Shown one piece after another: positions 60,989 through 64,000 of a stretch of DNA of 64,000 bases. The position numbers and the translations under genes were made by a program. The stretch comes from Agarivorans aestuarii (GTDB lineage: Bacteria > Pseudomonadota > Gammaproteobacteria > Enterobacterales > Celerinatantimonadaceae). How positions within the stretch are numbered: position 1 is the first letter of the stretch; each line of letters starts with the position of its first letter. Under the pieces are notes generated by a model. That model searched no databases. It saw only the letters and a program-made list of their open reading frames with translations, and had not been told where the DNA came from. The stretch covers positions 1,186,501 to 1,250,500 of the forward strand of contig NZ_AP023033.1 of assembly GCF_019670125.1 (NCBI RefSeq), in the 5' to 3' direction.

Positions 60989-62218
60989 CTAGAAATTAGC
61001 TAGGAAGAATGGGATCAGCAGTGCGTTCACTAAGTCGATAAAGAAGGCACATACTAGCGGCACAATGATGAAGGCTAGATGAGAGTTACCATAGCGCTGC
61101 GAAACTGCCGACATGTTAGCCATGGCCGTAGGTGTTGAGCCTAAGGAAATCCCGCCAAAGCCCGAACAAATTACCGCTGCATCATAGGATTTACCCATAG
61201 CTGGGAATACCACAAAAATATTCACTAATATGGCAATCATAAATTGTGCTGCAAGAATCGCTAAAATAGGACCGGCTAAATCAATTAAGGTCCAAAGCTG
61301 CATGCTCATCAGTGACATTGCTAAAAAGGTGCCCAAAGAAATGTCGGCAATTAAAGCAATGGCTGGTTTGCGAGATGGCCACTGAGTACCGGTTAAACGC
61401 GGTAGCGATTTAGGTACCAAGTTGGTCATTACAATACCGGCAAACAAACAGGTCACAAACAAGGGCAGCTGTAGGCCAGCTTGTGAAATGGCTTCATTTA
61501 ACAAGAAGCCAAGAATAATACATACATGAATGGCTAAAATGGCATCTAAGAAGTCAAAACCAGTAATGCTGTTGTCTTTATTTTTTTCGGCTATACCAAT
61601 ATCTAAAGGCTCTTCTTTTTTAGGTTTTAAGTTGTGTCGATTAACCAAGAACTGGGCAATAGGACCACCCATTAAGCTGGCCAAGATAAGACCAAAAGTC
61701 GCACTGGCAATACCAATTTCCATGGCGTTACTGATGCCAAAGTCTTCAGCAATTCTAGGTGCCCAAGCAATGGCAGTACCATGACCACCAATTAACGATA
61801 CACTGCCGCCCAACATGCCTACGGCAGATTCCAAACCGAATATTTTGGCAACAGTAATACCAGTTAAGTTTTGCAGGATCATGTAACCAATGGTGATACC
61901 CAATAGAATCACTAGCGGCATACCGCCTTTAAGCAAGTCTCTAAGGCTTGAATTAATACCAATGGTGGTGAAGAAATACACCAGCAAAATATCTCGAGCG
62001 ACCAGGGTAAATTCAATTTCAACTGAGGTGAGCGCGTAAATCAAACCAATCATTACTGAGAATAAAATCCCTCCGGTAACCGGTTCTGGAATACTAAACT
62101 CGCGCAGAAAACCCACCGCTGCATTTATTCGTCTACCGATAAATAGCACCAAAATACCAATGGTGGCGGTGAAAAAGGAGTCAAATAGTAGAACTCCATT
62201 GTCAAACTCAATACCCAT
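60989..62218 (-). CDS. gltS: Sodium/glutamate symporter GltS
   Basis: A 409-residue inner-membrane glutamate:Na+ symporter (E. coli GltS is 401). The two re-entrant loop regions that are characteristic are GGSVSLIGGHGTAIAW (first half) and CSGFGGISLGSTPTAMANM (second half). About ten membrane segments. EPVTGGILFSVMIGLIY lies in the N-terminal domain. Single gene; a hairpin (CATGCC/GGCATG) lies in its leader. Confidence 0.92.
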   Translation of the reverse strand: MGIEFDNGVLLFDSFFTATIGILVLFIGRRINAAVGFLREFSIPEPVTGGILFSVMIGLIYALTSVEIEFTLVARDILLVYFFTTIGINSSLRDLLKGGMPLVILLGITIGYMILQNLTGITVAKIFGLESAVGMLGGSVSLIGGHGTAIAWAPRIAEDFGISNAMEIGIASATFGLILASLMGGPIAQFLVNRHNLKPKKEEPLDIGIAEKNKDNSITGFDFLDAILAIHVCIILGFLLNEAISQAGLQLPLFVTCLFAGIVMTNLVPKSLPRLTGTQWPSRKPAIALIADISLGTFLAMSLMSMQLWTLIDLAGPILAILAAQFMIAILVNIFVVFPAMGKSYDAAVICSGFGGISLGSTPTAMANMSAVSQRYGNSHLAFIIVPLVCAFFIDLVNALLIPFFLANF

Positions 62219-62614
62219 AAAACGTCCTATAACATTAATGATTTAAACATGCCGATGGCATGTCGAGCAGGATCCATCCTACTTAGGTGTATAAGTGGCG
62301 GAATAGTTGCAATTTTTCGCAAATATTTCCAAGTTAGTGTAGAGAGTGATTGCTATTGAGTAAACGTAATTTAGCGAATTACTTCAGACGAGGCCTTACT
62401 CTGAGGCTGTAGCTTGCTTGTTGAAAAAATAACAAGCACACACTAAATAATTTGCTTTTATTTGACGGTTCTTTGTTATTATTCGTTTTTTATAGGCATT
62501 TTCAGTGCATGATGCTGCTGGCTTCGCATTTATGCCCTTTGTCATGAACTAAAGATAGACCGGCAACCTTGGCTTGCGCTAGAGTCTGCTCTCAGTTTGA
62601 AAAGGTAAAGAGTA
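62219..62614. other. Divergent intergenic region between gltS and the RND operon
   Basis: About 400 bp holding the two divergent promoters. CATGCC-GAT-GGCATG at 62248-62262 is a perfect 6-bp inverted repeat in the gltS leader, a possible mRNA hairpin or operator. No TetR-like dyad for the efflux operon was found, and no ORF. Confidence 0.4.
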
Positions 62615-63646
62615 ATGCGACGCATCATTTTAGCTGTGGTGGCGCTTCTTACTGTTGTTACATGGATGTTTTACAGTGACGACGTGGCTGAAACAGAGCT
62701 TAGTCCAAGCAAACCGGTTACCGTAGAAGTGGTAACGGTAGAAAAGGGCAAACTACGCGAACAGGTTCATTTATTAGGTAATGTGTTTTCTGCCCACTCG
62801 GTAAATGTGAAAGCTGAGGTTGATGGCCGGATAGACACCATTGCAGTGCGCTCCAGCCAAGCCGTTCGCCAAGGCCAATTACTGGTGCAACTCGATGACC
62901 GCCATCAACGTGCAGTATTACAGCGTGAGCAGGCTCGCCTTGACGATATTCTTCGCCAACATCAAAACCTATTACAGTTACTGCCTAAAGGTGCGACTAC
63001 TCAAGCAGAAGTAGATCGCTACGAATCACAAGTGGCTATGCAACAAGCTGAACTAGCTCTAGCAGAAGCGGCCCTGCAAGACCGCGCCATTCGCGCGCCA
63101 TTTAGTGGCAAACTCGGCCTTGTAGATTTAAGCCCAGGCCAGTTAGTTGACTCTGATACTGTGCTCACCACTTTAGATGATGCCAATACTTTACGCCTTA
63201 ACGTTCCCGTTGCCGCGCGCCATTTAGGCCGAATTAAGGTTGGGCAGCAGGCTAAGCTGCACCAAGCGGGTTTAAGCTCACGTATATTTAATGCCTCAGT
63301 GACTAGCATTGACAGCCGAGTGCGCGGCGAAAGCTTAAATGTGTACATTCAATTGTCTATCGACAACCAACAAGCTGGGCTAGCACCGGGCACTTTGGTA
63401 ACCGGTGAGCTGGACTTAAATGCCAATCCACGAGTATTGATTCCGCTGCAAGCCATTGCCTATAACGGCGATCGCCGTTTTGCTTATCGGGTTAATCAAC
63501 AAGTTGCAGAAAAAGTTGAGTTGGAGTTAGGCCAGCGCGGCGACAACTTAGTAGAAGTGCTTAGTGGCTTAAATGCTGGTGAACAGGTCGTGAATAAAGG
63601 CTTGGTGAAGCTGCATGATGGCATCGAGGTTGAAGTACTCAACTAA
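62615..63646 (+). CDS. RND efflux membrane-fusion protein
   Basis: A 343-residue periplasmic adaptor. An N-terminal membrane/signal segment (3-19) is followed by the lipoyl half (VNVKAEVDGRIDTIAVRSSQ, then VRQGQLLVQLDDR), a short hairpin coiled coil (~90-140) and the second lipoyl half (RAPFSGKLGLVDLSPGQLV). The beta-barrel and membrane-proximal domains complete it. There is no lipobox Cys, so it should be anchored by the N-terminal helix. The stop overlaps the RND pump start by one base (TAATG). Similar to MdtA/VexC-type adaptors; drug profile unknown. Confidence 0.9.
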   Translation: MRRIILAVVALLTVVTWMFYSDDVAETELSPSKPVTVEVVTVEKGKLREQVHLLGNVFSAHSVNVKAEVDGRIDTIAVRSSQAVRQGQLLVQLDDRHQRAVLQREQARLDDILRQHQNLLQLLPKGATTQAEVDRYESQVAMQQAELALAEAALQDRAIRAPFSGKLGLVDLSPGQLVDSDTVLTTLDDANTLRLNVPVAARHLGRIKVGQQAKLHQAGLSSRIFNASVTSIDSRVRGESLNVYIQLSIDNQQAGLAPGTLVTGELDLNANPRVLIPLQAIAYNGDRRFAYRVNQQVAEKVELELGQRGDNLVEVLSGLNAGEQVVNKGLVKLHDGIEVEVLN

Positions 63647-64000
63647 TGAAAATATCTGATCTGTCGATGTATCGTCCGGTAGCGGCGATAGTATTAAGTT
63701 TGCTACTGATGCTGTTTGGGGTTGTAGGCTATAGCCAGCTGGCAGTGCGAGAAATGCCCGACATTGAAAGCCCTGTGGTATCTATCGGTACCCCTTATCG
63801 TGGCAGTGCTTCTTCTATTGTTGAGTCGCAAATCACCAAGCCGATTGAAGACGAGCTTAGCGGAATTGATGGCATTGATTATATTTGGTCATCGTCGTGG
63901 GATGGCTGGTCTGGCATTACCATTACCTTTAAGCAAGGCTCGGATATGTTGGCCGCGGTGAGCGATGTGCGCGATGCGGTAAGCCGAGCGCGTAATCGCT
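63646..64000 (+). CDS. RND efflux transporter, inner-membrane pump (5' part)
   Basis: The first 118 codons of an AcrB/MexF-like pump; the rest lies beyond the window. ISDLSMYRPVAAIVLSLLLM is the first membrane segment, and VREMPDIESPVVSIGTPYRG followed by ITKPIEDELSGIDGIDYIWS are hallmark HAE-RND sequences. The ATG overlaps the adaptor stop codon by one base, so expression is coupled. An in-frame-shifted short ORF inside it is a shadow. Confidence 0.93.
   Translation, partial: MKISDLSMYRPVAAIVLSLLLMLFGVVGYSQLAVREMPDIESPVVSIGTPYRGSASSIVESQITKPIEDELSGIDGIDYIWSSSWDGWSGITITFKQGSDMLAAVSDVRDAVSRARNR

Noticed and set aside
63764-63961. 65-codon frame at the right end
   Set aside because: Out-of-frame shadow of the RND pump gene that starts at 63646.
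1-64000. tRNA, rRNA, CRISPR arrays, prophage or complete IS elements
   Set aside because: Looked for typical signs (TTCGA-type T-loops with CCA ends, direct-repeat arrays, transposase or integrase motifs) and found none that held up.

Overview
The window is chromosomal DNA (roughly 45% G+C by eye) from a marine gammaproteobacterium. The gene families point to the Alteromonadales/Vibrio neighbourhood, and an Agarivorans-like organism is my best guess. Supporting signs are a PL7 alginate-lyase lipoprotein, two VF530-type proteins, sodium-coupled SstT and GltS transporters, a CheV protein, a RpoE/ChrR-type sigma/anti-sigma pair with its lipid operon, and a VCR-like integron recombination site. 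No rRNA, tRNA, CRISPR array, phage or complete insertion sequence was seen.

Layout. 0-5.5 kb: a truncated TetR regulator with a strong dyad operator, sstT, and a two-gene operon of a transglutaminase-like envelope protein plus a lipoprotein. 5.5-11.2 kb: a tripartite tricarboxylate transporter (tctC-tctB-tctA) transcribed away from a CitA/DcuS-type two-component system. 11.3-20.8 kb: an unknown anchored protein, a MATE exporter plus LysR operon, a MITE-like repeat, a quinone reductase, a radical SAM protein, an enoyl-CoA hydratase, a YdcH-like protein and an SMP-30 family protein. 21-33 kb: a secreted AGE-fold protein, rsgA with a structured leader, a pirin, a 1797-residue hybrid kinase with three periplasmic binding domains, a second MITE copy, a HAD-IIA phosphatase and a LysR/outer-membrane-protein divergon. 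34-38.5 kb: a DMT exporter, a VF530 protein, an RNA methyltransferase, trhO and cheV.

38.5-46 kb is the most coherent functional block. It holds an ECF sigma factor with a ChrR anti-sigma factor, a LON-like gene, and a divergent seven-gene operon (NTF2-like, SDR, FAD oxidoreductase, DUF1365, CFA-synthase-like methyltransferase, DUF2878, chalcone-isomerase-like). The same types of gene are controlled by RpoE-ChrR under singlet-oxygen stress in other proteobacteria. Two matching promoter-like sequences sit before the sigma gene and the operon. A ghost of a second chalcone-isomerase-like gene end follows the operon.

47-50.7 kb, after a nemA-type reductase, is an accessory patch of small unrecognised, mostly membrane proteins. 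It is punctuated by inverted repeats, one of which has the architecture of an integron attC site. 50.8-64 kb returns to core genes: kefB-kefG, a second ydcH, a yegS-type kinase, a second VF530, a coiled-coil protein, a small YjfB-like ORF, the alginate lyase, a run of small DUF genes, gltS, and the start of an RND efflux operon that leaves the window.

In many places the first possible start codon is not the likely one. I moved starts where a ribosome-binding site and family N-terminus supported it and say so in the entry. All functional names rest on reading motifs by eye; no database search was possible.
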